Positions 8,149-17,305 of a stretch of 64,000 nucleotides of DNA are shown in pieces. Each line of letters begins with the position of its first letter. Position 1 is the stretch's first letter. The notes under the pieces are model-generated. The model saw nothing but the letters and a program-made list of their open reading frames with translations. It made no database searches and was not told the DNA's origin. The position numbers and the translations under genes were made by a program. Origin of the DNA: Labilithrix sp. Its GTDB lineage: Bacteria; Myxococcota_A; Polyangia; Polyangiales; Polyangiaceae. The DNA lies in assembly GCA_019637155.1 (NCBI GenBank), contig JAHBWE010000010.1, forward strand, positions 62,001 through 126,000, given 5' to 3'.

Positions 8149-10314
8149 ATGATCGAGTCGACAGACCTCATCGATCGCGTGCGCGCCTATCAACCGGCGG
8201 CGGACGTAGACTTGCTGAAGCGAGCCTACGACTACAGCGAAAAAGCTCATACGGGGCAGAAGCGGAAGTCCGGCGACCCGTACTTCATCCACCCCGCGAG
8301 CGTCGCCGGCATCATCACCGAGCTCCGGCTCGACACCGCGAGCGTCTGCGCCGGGCTCCTCCACGACGTGGTCGAGGACACGCTCGCGACGACGAAGGAC
8401 ATCGAGCGCGAGTTCGGCGGGGAGATCGCGTCGCTCGTCGACGGCGTCACCAAGCTCGGCAAGATCAACTTCACCTCGAAGGAGGACCGGCAGGCGGAGA
8501 ACTTCCGCAAGATGGTCGTCGCGATGGCGCGCGACATCCGCGTGCTGCTCATCAAGCTCTGCGATCGCGTCGACAACATGCGGACGCTCGAGCACATGAA
8601 GCCGGAGGCGCAGGAGCGCATCGCGCGCGAGACGCTCGAGATCTACGCCCCGCTCGCGAACCGCCTCGGCATCCAGGCCTTCAAGAGCGAGCTCGAGGAC
8701 CTCTCCTTCCGCTACCTCGAGCCGGAGGGCTACCACGAGGTCAAGGACGGCGTCGCGAAGACGAAGAAGGAGCGCGACAAGTACATCGTCGAGGTCAGCA
8801 AGACCTTGTCGAGCCGCCTCGCGGAGCAGGGGTTCGCCGCCGACGTGACCGGCCGCGCGAAGCACCTCTACTCGATCTGGCGCAAGATGAAGGCGAACGA
8901 CTCGTCGGTGGATCAAATCCACGACATCATCGCTTTCCGCGTTTTGGTCGAGTCGGTCAGCGACTGCTACGCCGCGCTCGGCGTCATCCACTCGAAGTGG
9001 ACGCCGGTGCCGGGCCGCTTCAAGGACTACATCGCGCTGCCGAAGCCGAACATGTACCAGTCGCTCCACACGACCGTGATCGGTCCGGGGCGGGAGCGGA
9101 TCGAGATCCAGATCCGCACCCACGACATGCACCGCGTCGCGGAGCGCGGCATCGCCGCGCACTGGAAATACAAGGAGAAGCACGGCGGCGGCATCGCCGA
9201 GACCGACGCGCAGAAATTCGGCTGGCTCCGCCAGCTCATGGAGTGGCAGAAGGACCTCAAGGATCCGGCCGAGTTCCTCGAGGGCGTGAAGGTCGACCTC
9301 TTCCAGGACGAGGTCTACGTCTTCACCCCGAAGGGCGAGGTCCGCGTCTTCCCGCGCGGGTCCACCCCGGTCGACTTCGCGTTCGCGATCCACTCGCAGC
9401 TCGGCGAGCACATCACCGGCGCGCGCGTGAACGGCAAGCTCGAGCCGCTCCGCTACAAGCTCCGGAACGGTGACGTCATCGACATCGTGACGAGCAACCA
9501 GCAGCAGCCGTCGAAGGACTGGCTCGACTTCGTCGTCACGACGCGCGCGCGCGCGAAGATCCGGAACTATCTCCGCACCGAGCAGCGCGACAAGTCGCTC
9601 CGCCTCGGCCGCGAGCTCCTCGAGCGCGAGTTCCAGAAGTCCTCCGTCTCGCTCAGCAAGCTCCTCAAGAACGACCACGAGCTCCGGAAGATCCTCGAGA
9701 CGCTCAACGTCCAGAACACGGAAGAGCTCCTCATCGGCATCGGCTACGGCAAGATCGATCCGAAGGAGGTCCTCGACGTCCTCACGCCGCCGTCGATGGA
9801 CGGCAAGGAGAGCTCGCCGCCGGAGCAGCTCCGCGAGGGTCGCTTCGCCGGCTTCGTCCGCAAGGTCATCAAGGGTGACGACGGCGGCATCCGCATCAAC
9901 GGCATCGACGACGTCCTCGTCCGCTACGCCAAGTGCTGCAACCCCTTGCCGGGCGACGACATCCTCGGCTTCATCACGCGCGGCCGCGGCATCACGATCC
10001 ACCGCCGCGGCTGCCCGAAGGCGTTCGACACCGATCCCGAGCGGCGCGTCGAGATCACGTGGGACACGAAGGCGAAGATCAACCGCGCGGTGCAGCTCCG
10101 CGTCGTGACCGCGAACCGCCCCGGCATCCTCGCCACCGTCGGTCAGACCTTCAGCCAGATGGGCATCAACATCTCGGAGGCGAACTGCCGCGCGGGCGAC
10201 GACGGCAAGGCGATCAACGTCTTCACGTTCGTCTGCTCCGATCTCTCGCAGCTCAAGAACGTGATGAAGGCCCTCCAGAAGGTGCAGGGCGTCGTCGCGG
10301 TCGAGCGCGCGTAG
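8149..10314 (+). CDS. rel: Bifunctional (p)ppGpp synthetase/hydrolase, RelA/SpoT family
   Basis: 721 residues, the normal length for a long RSH enzyme. Order of domains: HD hydrolase with an intact H72-D73 (GLLHDVVEDT); synthetase with R290-F-K-D293 and 'MYQSLHTTVIGP'; TGS ('VYVFTPKGEV'); a conserved-Cys region ('KCCNPLPGDD'); and a C-terminal ACT domain. The RxKD signature, rather than the ExDD of monofunctional RelA, together with an intact HD site, indicates an enzyme that both makes and degrades the stringent-response alarmone. I chose ATG 8149 because the protein starts MIESTDLIDRV, close to the family's usual N-terminus; the frame is open upstream to 8035. Confidence 0.95.
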   Translation: MIESTDLIDRVRAYQPAADVDLLKRAYDYSEKAHTGQKRKSGDPYFIHPASVAGIITELRLDTASVCAGLLHDVVEDTLATTKDIEREFGGEIASLVDGVTKLGKINFTSKEDRQAENFRKMVVAMARDIRVLLIKLCDRVDNMRTLEHMKPEAQERIARETLEIYAPLANRLGIQAFKSELEDLSFRYLEPEGYHEVKDGVAKTKKERDKYIVEVSKTLSSRLAEQGFAADVTGRAKHLYSIWRKMKANDSSVDQIHDIIAFRVLVESVSDCYAALGVIHSKWTPVPGRFKDYIALPKPNMYQSLHTTVIGPGRERIEIQIRTHDMHRVAERGIAAHWKYKEKHGGGIAETDAQKFGWLRQLMEWQKDLKDPAEFLEGVKVDLFQDEVYVFTPKGEVRVFPRGSTPVDFAFAIHSQLGEHITGARVNGKLEPLRYKLRNGDVIDIVTSNQQQPSKDWLDFVVTTRARAKIRNYLRTEQRDKSLRLGRELLEREFQKSSVSLSKLLKNDHELRKILETLNVQNTEELLIGIGYGKIDPKEVLDVLTPPSMDGKESSPPEQLREGRFAGFVRKVIKGDDGGIRINGIDDVLVRYAKCCNPLPGDDILGFITRGRGITIHRRGCPKAFDTDPERRVEITWDTKAKINRAVQLRVVTANRPGILATVGQTFSQMGINISEANCRAGDDGKAINVFTFVCSDLSQLKNVMKALQKVQGVVAVERA

Positions 10315-10317
10315 CCG

Positions 10318-11352
10318 TCAGAACGTCCCGGCGAGCGAGAGCCCCTGGAACGTCGGGCCGACCGCCGGCGTGAGGGCGACGGTGGGCTTGGGCGGCGCGC
10401 GGCGCGCGGTCTTGTCCTCGACCGGGACGGGCTTCGCGAGGAGGAACAGCGCGACGCCGCCGCCGACGAGGACGGCGGTGCTCACTCCGAGCCCGACGAG
10501 GAGCGGGATGTTGTCCTTCATCTCGTCCTCGCGCGTGTTGTACCGGATCGCGATGTCGCGCGCGCGATCGCACGACGGCGCGTCGCCGCCGTTGCACTTC
10601 TTCTCGGCGGCGTCGTGATCGCGCAGGTTCGTGTCCTGCGTGACCTTGTACGCGAGGAGGATGATGCCGCCGATCGCGGCGGTGACGACGCCGGCGCCGA
10701 TGGCCCCGACGCCGCCCCAGTGCTGCAACGACCACTTCGTCGCGGCGGGGCCCTCCGGCGTCGCCGGCTTCGTGCTGCCGGCCGGCTTGAGGTCGATCCC
10801 CTTGAGCTCGCGCGTCTCGACCTTCAGCTGTAGCTCGTCGTAGCCCGGCGCGGTGACGCGGACGTCGTGCGAGCCGCCCGCCTTCGTGAAGACGACCGTC
10901 TCGTTCTGGTAGAGGGCCTGCGGCACGAGCGCGCCGTCGACGTAGATCTGCATCCCGCTCGGAGGCGGCTGCGGGAGGACGAGGCGGACGTTCGGCGTCT
11001 CGAGGAGCGCCGCGAGCGCGCCGCTGATCTCCTTGAGGCGCTCGTCCTTCTTCGCGCTCGCGGCTTCCTTCGCGAGACGGTACGCCTCGTACGCCTCCTG
11101 GCGCAGGCCGAGCTGCTCCTGGCAGAACCCGATGTTGTAGTAGGCGCCGATCGACTTGTCGGCGGCGAGGCTCTTCTCGAACTCCGGGATCGCCTTCGCG
11201 CAGTCGCCGTCGTCGCGCAGCTTTCGCCCCGCCTCGAAGTGCCTCTTCGCGCCTTCGGGATCGCCGTCCGCGCGCGCGTCGTGGGCGACGCCGAGCAGGA
11301 GCGTCATCGTCGTGAGGGAAAGGAAGACGAAGCGTCGCCGCATCGCGGCCAT
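10318..11352 (-). CDS. TPR/PEGA-type envelope protein with two membrane segments
   Basis: 344 residues with a signal peptide (MRRRFVFLSLTTM...ARA). TPR-like repeats follow ('AKRHFEAGRKLRDDGDCAKAI', 'GAYYNIGFCQEQLG'), then a PEGA-like beta segment ('IYVDGALVPQAL...VTAPGYDELQL') and two hydrophobic helices around residues 215-240 and 290-312. The chain ends in Phe. The same layout recurs at 35660-36715 and 39470-40240. It probably acts as an envelope scaffold; no enzymatic motif is seen. It starts 24 bases downstream of the kinase at 11377-12807 and is likely cotranscribed with it. Confidence 0.75.
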   Translation of the reverse strand: MAAMRRRFVFLSLTTMTLLLGVAHDARADGDPEGAKRHFEAGRKLRDDGDCAKAIPEFEKSLAADKSIGAYYNIGFCQEQLGLRQEAYEAYRLAKEAASAKKDERLKEISGALAALLETPNVRLVLPQPPPSGMQIYVDGALVPQALYQNETVVFTKAGGSHDVRVTAPGYDELQLKVETRELKGIDLKPAGSTKPATPEGPAATKWSLQHWGGVGAIGAGVVTAAIGGIILLAYKVTQDTNLRDHDAAEKKCNGGDAPSCDRARDIAIRYNTREDEMKDNIPLLVGLGVSTAVLVGGGVALFLLAKPVPVEDKTARRAPPKPTVALTPAVGPTFQGLSLAGTF

Positions 11353-11376
11353 TGTCGCCCAATTTCGGGCACGTCG

Positions 11377-12807
11377 TCACATGTAGTTCGAGCCTTCGGG
11401 CGTCTTCGGGACCTTCTTCGTCGACGTCGCGGGGGCCGGCGGCGGCGCGGGCGCGGGCGGTCGCGCGGGGGGCGGTCGCACGACGGGCGGCGCCGCGACC
11501 GCGCTCGGAGGTTTGGGCGGCGGCTCGACCGGAGGCTCGACCGGCGGAGGCTCGACCGGCGGCTCGGCGGCGGCGGTCGGCTCGGGCGGAGGTGGCGCCT
11601 CGACCGGCGGCGGCAACGCGGTCTCGGGCGGCGGCGGCTCGGCGGGGGGCTCGACCACCGCCGTCGCGGTCGGAGCGCTTCCGGTCGTCGGGCGCCTCTT
11701 CACGAGGACGAGGAGGCCGAGCCCGGTCGCGCCGAACACGATGGAGACCATGAGGCCGGCGACGAGGAGGAGCTGTCCCTTCGAGAGCGACGTCGTGCGC
11801 CGGACCTGCGGGCTCCCGGAGTCCCACGCGTTGAGCGTCTTGCCGGTGCCCTCCATCTGCGGCTCGCCCGTGACGAGGGTCGGCATGTCGACCTTCTGCG
11901 CGGACTGCTGCATCACGGTGAGGATGCGGCGCGCGGATCCTTCGTCGGACGCGTAGCCCTGGAGCGCGAACGCGACCTCCGCGATCGACTGGTAGCGGCG
12001 GTTGAGGTCCTTCTCGAGGCACCGCATGATCACCGCTTCGAGATCGAGCGGCAGCCCGAAGACGTGCTGCGACGGACGCGGCACCGGGTCCTTGAGGACC
12101 ATCGCGCAGATCTCCGCGACGCCGGAGGCATCGAACGGGACGCGACCGGTGAGGAGCTCGTAGAGGCACACGCCGAGAGACCAGATGTCGCTCCGGTAGT
12201 CGACGTCCTTCGCCGATCGCATCTGCTCCGGCGACATGTACTGAGGCGATCCGAACACCGAGTTCGTCGCGGTGAGCGAGACGTCGCCGTTGCCGCCGCC
12301 GATCTGCTTGGCGAGGCCGAAGTCCAGCACCTTCACGAGCGGGCGGCCGTCGACCGTCTTCGTGAGGAACAGGTTCTTCAGCTTCACGTCGCGATGCACC
12401 ATGCCGAGGCCGTGCGCCTCGGCGAGCGCCTCGCTCGCTTGCAGGACGTACTCGACCGCGACGTGCGGCGGGAGGGGACCGCGCTGCTGCATCTCCGCGT
12501 CGAGGTCGTGGCCCTCCAGGTACTCCATGACCATGAAGGGCTCGCCGTTCTGGAGCTTGCCGACGTCGAGCACGCGCGCGGTGTGGATGCTCTTCAGCTG
12601 CACCGCCGCCTTGGCCTCGCGCAGGAAGCGCTCCGCGTGGGCGCTGTCGGCCATCGCCTCGCGCAGCATGAACTTCAACGCGACGCGCTGGTTGAGGTCG
12701 AGGTGTTTCGCCGCGACGACGATCCCCATCCCGCCCGCGCCGAGCACCTTCTCGACGCGATACTTGTCGCCCAGCACGTCGCCGGGCTTGACGCGGCTCG
12801 AAGACAT
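11377..12807 (-). CDS. Membrane-anchored Ser/Thr protein kinase
   Basis: 476 residues. Glycine loop GAGGMG at 23-28, K45 in VALK, catalytic H138-R-D140, 'KVLDFGLAK' and 'SPQYMSPEQM'. The catalytic loop reads HRDVKLKN, so the usual Pro after the Lys is Leu; the catalytic Asp, Lys and Asn remain, so activity is expected. A transmembrane helix follows the kinase (about residues 340-362), then a Pro/Glu/Ala-rich extracytoplasmic tail with PPVEPP-type repeats. It is divergent from trmFO. Confidence 0.92.
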   Translation of the reverse strand: MSSSRVKPGDVLGDKYRVEKVLGAGGMGIVVAAKHLDLNQRVALKFMLREAMADSAHAERFLREAKAAVQLKSIHTARVLDVGKLQNGEPFMVMEYLEGHDLDAEMQQRGPLPPHVAVEYVLQASEALAEAHGLGMVHRDVKLKNLFLTKTVDGRPLVKVLDFGLAKQIGGGNGDVSLTATNSVFGSPQYMSPEQMRSAKDVDYRSDIWSLGVCLYELLTGRVPFDASGVAEICAMVLKDPVPRPSQHVFGLPLDLEAVIMRCLEKDLNRRYQSIAEVAFALQGYASDEGSARRILTVMQQSAQKVDMPTLVTGEPQMEGTGKTLNAWDSGSPQVRRTTSLSKGQLLLVAGLMVSIVFGATGLGLLVLVKRRPTTGSAPTATAVVEPPAEPPPPETALPPPVEAPPPPEPTAAAEPPVEPPPVEPPVEPPPKPPSAVAAPPVVRPPPARPPAPAPPPAPATSTKKVPKTPEGSNYM

Positions 12808-12867
12808 CCGTTACCGAGCGTACCAATCTTTCGAAGCAAACCGATGTTTTCGATGGTCTGAGCGCGG

Positions 12868-14244
12868 ATGAAGGTCCTTGTAGTAGGAGCGGGGCTCGCG
12901 GGGTGCGAGGCGGCGTACCAGCTCGCGGAGCGCGGGATCGACGTCACGCTCGTCGAGCAGAAGCCGAAAGCGCGCACCCCGGCGCAGAACACCGACAAAT
13001 TGTGCGAGCTGGTGTGCTCGAACTCGATGCGCGGCGCCGCGCTGGTGAACGCGGTCGGCCTCCTCAAGGAGGAGCTCCGGCGCGCGGGCTCGCTCGTCAT
13101 GCAGGCGGCCGAGGTCGCGCGCGTCCCGGCCGGAGGGGCGCTCGCGGTGGACCGCGACGTCTTCGCCGACACGGTGACCGCGCGCATCGCGAGCCACCCG
13201 CGCATCACGATCGTGCACGAGGTCATCGAGGCGATCCCGGAGGCGACGCCCGATCGCCCCGTCATCATCGCGACCGGTCCGCTCACCGGCGACGCGCTCG
13301 CGGCCGACATCGCGCGCGCGGTCGGCGCGCAGCACCTCGCGTACTACGACGCGATCGCGCCGATCATCAGCGCCGACTCGATCGACTGGGACCGGGTCTT
13401 CAAGCAGTCGCGCTGGGGGAAGGGCGCGGAAAACGTCGATAGCGACGAAAAGCTCGACGCGACCGCGACCGGCGACGAGGCCTACGTGAACTGCCCGTTC
13501 GAGAAGGACGCGTACTACGCGTTCGTGAGGGCGATCGTGGAGGCGCAGAAGGTCGAGCCGCGCTCCTTCGAGGACGTGAAGTACTTCGAGGGCTGCCTCC
13601 CGATCGAGGTGATGGCGTCGCGCGGCGAGCGCACGCTCGCGTTCGGGCCGATGAAGCCGGTCGGGCTCACCGATCCGCGGACCGGACGCCGTCCCTACGC
13701 CGTCGTGCAGCTCCGCCCCGAGGACCAGGCCATGACGGCGTACAACCTCGTCGGCTTCCAGACGCGGATGACGTACGGCGAGCAGCAGCGCGTCTTCCGC
13801 ATGATCCCCGGCCTCGAAGAAGCCGAGATCCTGCGTTTCGGGAGCGTGCATCGGAACACGTTCGTCGACTCGCCGAAGATGCTCGACGAGCGGATGCAGC
13901 TCAAGGCGCGCCCGAACGTGTACCTCGCGGGCCAGGTGACGGGGGTGGAGGGCTACGTCGAGAGCTGCGCCGGCGGCCTCGTCTGCGCGATCATGCTGGC
14001 GCAGACGCTGCGCGGCGAGGCGCTCTCGCCGCCGCCGGAGACGACCGCGCTCGGCGGGATCCGGACGCACCTCATGCGCGAGAGCGAGCGCTTCCAGCCC
14101 TCGAACATCACCTGGGCGTGCATCCCGCCGCCGGCGGATCCGAAGCTGCGGAAGCGCGATCGCTATCAGGCGATGGCCGACCGCGCGCTCGCGGAGCTCG
14201 ACGCGTGGCTCGGCGCGATCAAGGTCGCGCCGACGACGACGTAG
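12868..14244 (+). CDS. trmFO: Methylenetetrahydrofolate--tRNA (uracil-54-C5)-methyltransferase TrmFO
   Basis: 458 residues. An N-terminal FAD-binding motif (VVGAGLAGCEAAYQLA) leads into the GidA-like small-family signature 'TDKLCELVCSNSMRG'. Later motifs are 'YFEGCLPIEVMA', 'RPYAVVQLRPED', 'YNLVGFQTRMTY' and 'LAGQVTGVEGYVESCAGG'. The enzyme uses 5,10-methylene-THF and FADH2 to form ribothymidine at position 54 of tRNA, in the cytoplasm. Length and motifs are normal. Its last 26 bases overlap the end of the convergent kinase gene. Confidence 0.97.
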   Translation: MKVLVVGAGLAGCEAAYQLAERGIDVTLVEQKPKARTPAQNTDKLCELVCSNSMRGAALVNAVGLLKEELRRAGSLVMQAAEVARVPAGGALAVDRDVFADTVTARIASHPRITIVHEVIEAIPEATPDRPVIIATGPLTGDALAADIARAVGAQHLAYYDAIAPIISADSIDWDRVFKQSRWGKGAENVDSDEKLDATATGDEAYVNCPFEKDAYYAFVRAIVEAQKVEPRSFEDVKYFEGCLPIEVMASRGERTLAFGPMKPVGLTDPRTGRRPYAVVQLRPEDQAMTAYNLVGFQTRMTYGEQQRVFRMIPGLEEAEILRFGSVHRNTFVDSPKMLDERMQLKARPNVYLAGQVTGVEGYVESCAGGLVCAIMLAQTLRGEALSPPPETTALGGIRTHLMRESERFQPSNITWACIPPPADPKLRKRDRYQAMADRALAELDAWLGAIKVAPTTT

Positions 14245-15496
14245 CCGGCGCCGGCCTCGGGTGCGGAGAGCTCGAACGCCACGTCAGCGCGAGGAGGACG
14301 ATGACGGCGACGAGCAGGCCGCCCGCGCCGGCGATGACGAAGGGGAGCCACGCCGGCGTGCTCTTCGGCGCGGGCTGGTTCGTGTTGCTCGTCGTGATGA
14401 CGTGACCGCGCGCGTTGATGACGACGCGCGGGCGGACGCGGCTCGGATCGTTCTCCGGCGCCGTCGCTTGCTGCACTACCGCCCTGCGCGCGGCCGTCGT
14501 CTCCGCGAACTCGTCCGGGATCGACGAGGAGGGCATCGGCCGCGGCGTGCTCGGCGGCAGCGGCCCGCTGTCGAGGAAGCCCTGCCCGAACTGGGCGGCG
14601 GGGTTGTTCGACGGCGAGAAGAAGAGCGTCTTCGTGACGGGGGAGGTCTGCTTGAGCTGCGCGCGCACGGCGCGGAGGGCCTCGAGCATCTCGGCGCAGT
14701 TCGCGAAGCGCGCGTGGCGGTCCTTCGAGAGCGCGCGGTTCACGAGCGCCTCGAGCTCGGGCGAGCACTCGCCGCGGCGCTGCCGGAGCGGGACCGGATC
14801 CTCGCGCAGGATCGCGGCGAGCGTCTGCGGGATCGAGTCGCCGCCGAACGGGAGCCGCCCCGTCGTCATCTCGTAGATCGACACGCCCATCGCCCAGACG
14901 TCGGCACGCTGATCGATGTCGTCCTCGGCGCGCACCTGCTCCGGCGGCATGTACGCGGGCGAGCCCATCGTCGAGCCCGTCTTCGTGAGGCGCGTCGCCT
15001 TCGAGGCGATCTCCTTCACCGCGCCGAAGTCGACCACCTTCACGATCGGCGGGCCGCTCTTGGGATCGTGGAGGAAGAGGTTCTCGGGCTTGATGTCGCG
15101 ATGCACGAAGCCGGCGCGATGCGCCTCCGCGAGGCCTTCGAGCGCCTGGAGCGACCAGTCGAGGACGACGTCGAGCGGGGGCGGTCCGTCGCGCGTCACG
15201 ATCGCCTCCAGGCTGGAGCCCTCGAGGAACTCCATCACGAGGAAGGGCACGCCGTTCTCGAGCTCGAGGACCTCGTACAGCTTCGTGACGTGCGCGTTCG
15301 AGAGCACGCTCGCGGCGCGCGCTTCGCGGATGAAGCGCTGGCGCGCCTCCTCGTTGTGTGCGCGCTCGGGCGACATCACCTTCACCGCGACGCGCATCTG
15401 GAGGGTCAGGTCCGTCGCCTCGGTGACGATGCCCATCGACCCTTGGCCGACGGTGCGCTCGATGCGGTAGCGGCCGGCCAAGACCGTCCCCGGCAT
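14219..15496 (-). CDS. Membrane-anchored Ser/Thr protein kinase
   Basis: 425 residues from ATG 15496 (a GTG at 15520 would add eight residues; neither has a clear Shine-Dalgarno). Kinase features: GQGSMG at 17-22, K39 in VAVK, H132-R-D134-IKPEN, DFG at 156-158 and 'GSPAYMPPEQV'. A Ser/Pro/Thr-rich linker leads to one transmembrane helix (about 385-408) and a short Ser/Pro tail. All catalytic residues are present. Its 3' end overlaps trmFO by 26 bases, tail to tail. Confidence 0.92.
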   Translation of the reverse strand: MPGTVLAGRYRIERTVGQGSMGIVTEATDLTLQMRVAVKVMSPERAHNEEARQRFIREARAASVLSNAHVTKLYEVLELENGVPFLVMEFLEGSSLEAIVTRDGPPPLDVVLDWSLQALEGLAEAHRAGFVHRDIKPENLFLHDPKSGPPIVKVVDFGAVKEIASKATRLTKTGSTMGSPAYMPPEQVRAEDDIDQRADVWAMGVSIYEMTTGRLPFGGDSIPQTLAAILREDPVPLRQRRGECSPELEALVNRALSKDRHARFANCAEMLEALRAVRAQLKQTSPVTKTLFFSPSNNPAAQFGQGFLDSGPLPPSTPRPMPSSSIPDEFAETTAARRAVVQQATAPENDPSRVRPRVVINARGHVITTSNTNQPAPKSTPAWLPFVIAGAGGLLVAVIVLLALTWRSSSPHPRPAPATSSSARP

Positions 15497-15545
15497 CAGC
15501 GCATCTTGGATCGCCGGCACGGCCCGAAGCGTACCCCGGGTCCGG

Positions 15546-16526
15546 TCAATCTCCGAAAAGATGATCGGTCGAATGACCAGGGGCGAGGCCGAGCGCGGCG
15601 GCGGCCTCGCCGAAGGCCTCGATCGACGCGCGGAGCGGGTCGGACGTGAAGTCGACGTATTCGTTCGCAACTGAAAAGAGCGAGCGTTTCCCGGGGTTGC
15701 CGACGTGTCGCGTGAGCTCGGCGTGGGCTTCGTCGAGGGCCGTCTCCGGATCCTGTGACGCGCGTGTGACCTCGGCGGCGAGGGCGGCGGCGAGCGCCGG
15801 CGCCCAGGGCCGTTCGGCGTCGCGCGCGCGCGTCGCGAGCACGGCGGTCGCGAAGCGTCGATCGGGCCAGAGGTCTCGCTCGTCGATGAGCCGCAGCGCG
15901 CCCTCCTCGTGGACGACGCGCGTCGCCCATGGCTCGGGGAGCCACGCGCCGTCGAGCTCGCCGCGCTTCATCTGATCGAGGATCGTGGCGGCGGCGATCG
16001 CGAGCACGGTGACGTCGCCGCCCGCGGCCGCGTCGCGGAGGCCGGCCTGCTTCAGCCACCAGCGGAGCGAGACGTCCTGCGCGGTGCCGATCTGCGTGAC
16101 GGCGAGGCGCTTGCCGCGGACGTCGGCGCTCCCGCGGATCCCGCTCTTCGGGGTCACGACGAGCGAGGCGCCGCCCGAACAGCAGCCGCCGATCACGCGG
16201 AGGCCCGCGCCGCCGTCGCGATGACGCGCGTGATGGACGACGATCGCGGACGGGCCGGCGGTGCCGGCGTCGATCGCGCCGCCGACGAGCGCCTCCGCGA
16301 CGCGCGGTCCGGCGCGGAAGAGGCGGGTCTCCACGACGAGCGGCGCGAGCGCGGCCTGGATGCGGCCGGAGCCGAGGCCGGCGAGCATCGGCGCGTGCGT
16401 GAGGTTGGTCATCGCGCCGAGCCGCAGGACGTCTTTGCCCGGCCGCCGCGCGAGCGCGTAACCGGTCGCGCCGGTGAGCGCCGCCGCGGCGAGCCCACCG
16501 AGGAACGCACGCCGCGACGTGCTCAC
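15546..16526 (-). CDS. ABC transporter substrate-binding protein, aliphatic sulfonate/taurine (SsuA/NMT1) type
   Basis: 326 residues starting at GTG. The N-terminus is a twin-arginine-like signal (TSRRAFLGGLAAAALTG). The body has NMT1/SsuA features: 'LRLGAMTNLTHAPMLAGLGSG', 'VGGAIDAGTAGPSAI', 'VRGKRLAVTQIGTAQDVSLRWWL' and 'DGAWLPEPWATRVV'. It should deliver a small sulfur- or nitrogen-containing ligand to the permease/ATPase pair at 21155-22757. It lies last in the minus-strand sulfur operon, so a sulfonate or sulfate ester is the likely ligand; this is inferred from context. CysH ends 34 bases upstream. Confidence 0.83.
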   Translation of the reverse strand: MSTSRRAFLGGLAAAALTGATGYALARRPGKDVLRLGAMTNLTHAPMLAGLGSGRIQAALAPLVVETRLFRAGPRVAEALVGGAIDAGTAGPSAIVVHHARHRDGGAGLRVIGGCCSGGASLVVTPKSGIRGSADVRGKRLAVTQIGTAQDVSLRWWLKQAGLRDAAAGGDVTVLAIAAATILDQMKRGELDGAWLPEPWATRVVHEEGALRLIDERDLWPDRRFATAVLATRARDAERPWAPALAAALAAEVTRASQDPETALDEAHAELTRHVGNPGKRSLFSVANEYVDFTSDPLRASIEAFGEAAAALGLAPGHSTDHLFGD

Positions 16527-16560
16527 GCCCGCGCCCTCCCGTCCACGCGCGGCGAGGTGC

Positions 16561-17280
16561 TCACGTCCGCGCCGTCCGGTCTGCGCGGGCCGTGGCCGTG
16601 TGCAGGCCGCACTCGGTTTTGTTCGACCATGCCCAGCGGCCGGCGCGCTCGTCTTCTCCTTCGGCCGCGGGGCGCGTGCACGGGACGCAGCCGATCGAGA
16701 GGTAGCGGCGCGCGGCGAGCGGGTGCGCGGGGACGTCGTGGACGCGGAGGTACTCCGCGACGCCGGCGCGGGTCATCGCCGCGAGCGGATGCACGCGGAC
16801 GAGCGGGCCGTCCGCTTCGAGGACGGCGAGGTCCGCGCGCGTCTTGCTCTGATCGCGGCGGAGGCCGGAGACCCATGCCCGCGCGCGTGCGCGGAGCGGC
16901 GCGAGCGGCGCGACTTTGTTGAGGCCGCAGCAGAAGTCGGCGTCTGTCTGCTGGACGTCCGCGCCGTAGCGCGCGACGAACGCGTCGTGCTCGACGTCGG
17001 GGCGTACGACGTGGACGGTGAGGCCGAGGCGCGCGACGAGCTCGTCGCGGTACGCGTGCGTCTCGGGGAAGAGGAAGCCGGTGTCGATGAAGACGACGGG
17101 CAGGTGCCGCGCGACCTCGCTCCAGAGATGGAGGAGCACGCCGCTCTGCGCGCCGAACGACGACGTGAAGAGGAGGTCGTCGCCGAAGCGCGCGACCGCG
17201 TGGGCGAGGACCTCGCGTGGCGACGCGTGCTCGAGCAGCGCGTTGGCGGCCGCGAGGTCATCGTCGCGCTCGTGCGTCAT
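16561..17280 (-). CDS. cysH: Adenylyl-sulfate (APS) reductase, CysH family
   Basis: 239 residues. PP-loop-type N-terminus ('LLFTSSFGAQSGVLLHL', 'VVFIDTGFLFPET'), then 'CCGLNKVAPL', 'GLRRDQSKTRA' and 'YLSIGCVPCTRP...ECGLH'. The CC plus CxxC...ECGLH cysteines are ligands and nucleophile of the [4Fe-4S] assimilatory APS reductases and are absent from PAPS reductases such as E. coli CysH. The enzyme therefore should reduce APS to sulfite. ATG 17280 opens MTHERDDD. The gene is 25 bases downstream of the sulfite reductase gene. Confidence 0.92.
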   Translation of the reverse strand: MTHERDDDLAAANALLEHASPREVLAHAVARFGDDLLFTSSFGAQSGVLLHLWSEVARHLPVVFIDTGFLFPETHAYRDELVARLGLTVHVVRPDVEHDAFVARYGADVQQTDADFCCGLNKVAPLAPLRARARAWVSGLRRDQSKTRADLAVLEADGPLVRVHPLAAMTRAGVAEYLRVHDVPAHPLAARRYLSIGCVPCTRPAAEGEDERAGRWAWSNKTECGLHTATARADRTART

Positions 17281-17305
17281 GATGCGTTGGCGTTGGCGCG
17301 GGTGG

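Noticed and set aside
15497..15670. Upstream extension of the fourth kinase
   Set aside because: It would overlap the binding-protein gene and adds only an Arg/Ser/Pro-rich segment; ATG 15496 or GTG 15520 fits the kinase N-terminus.
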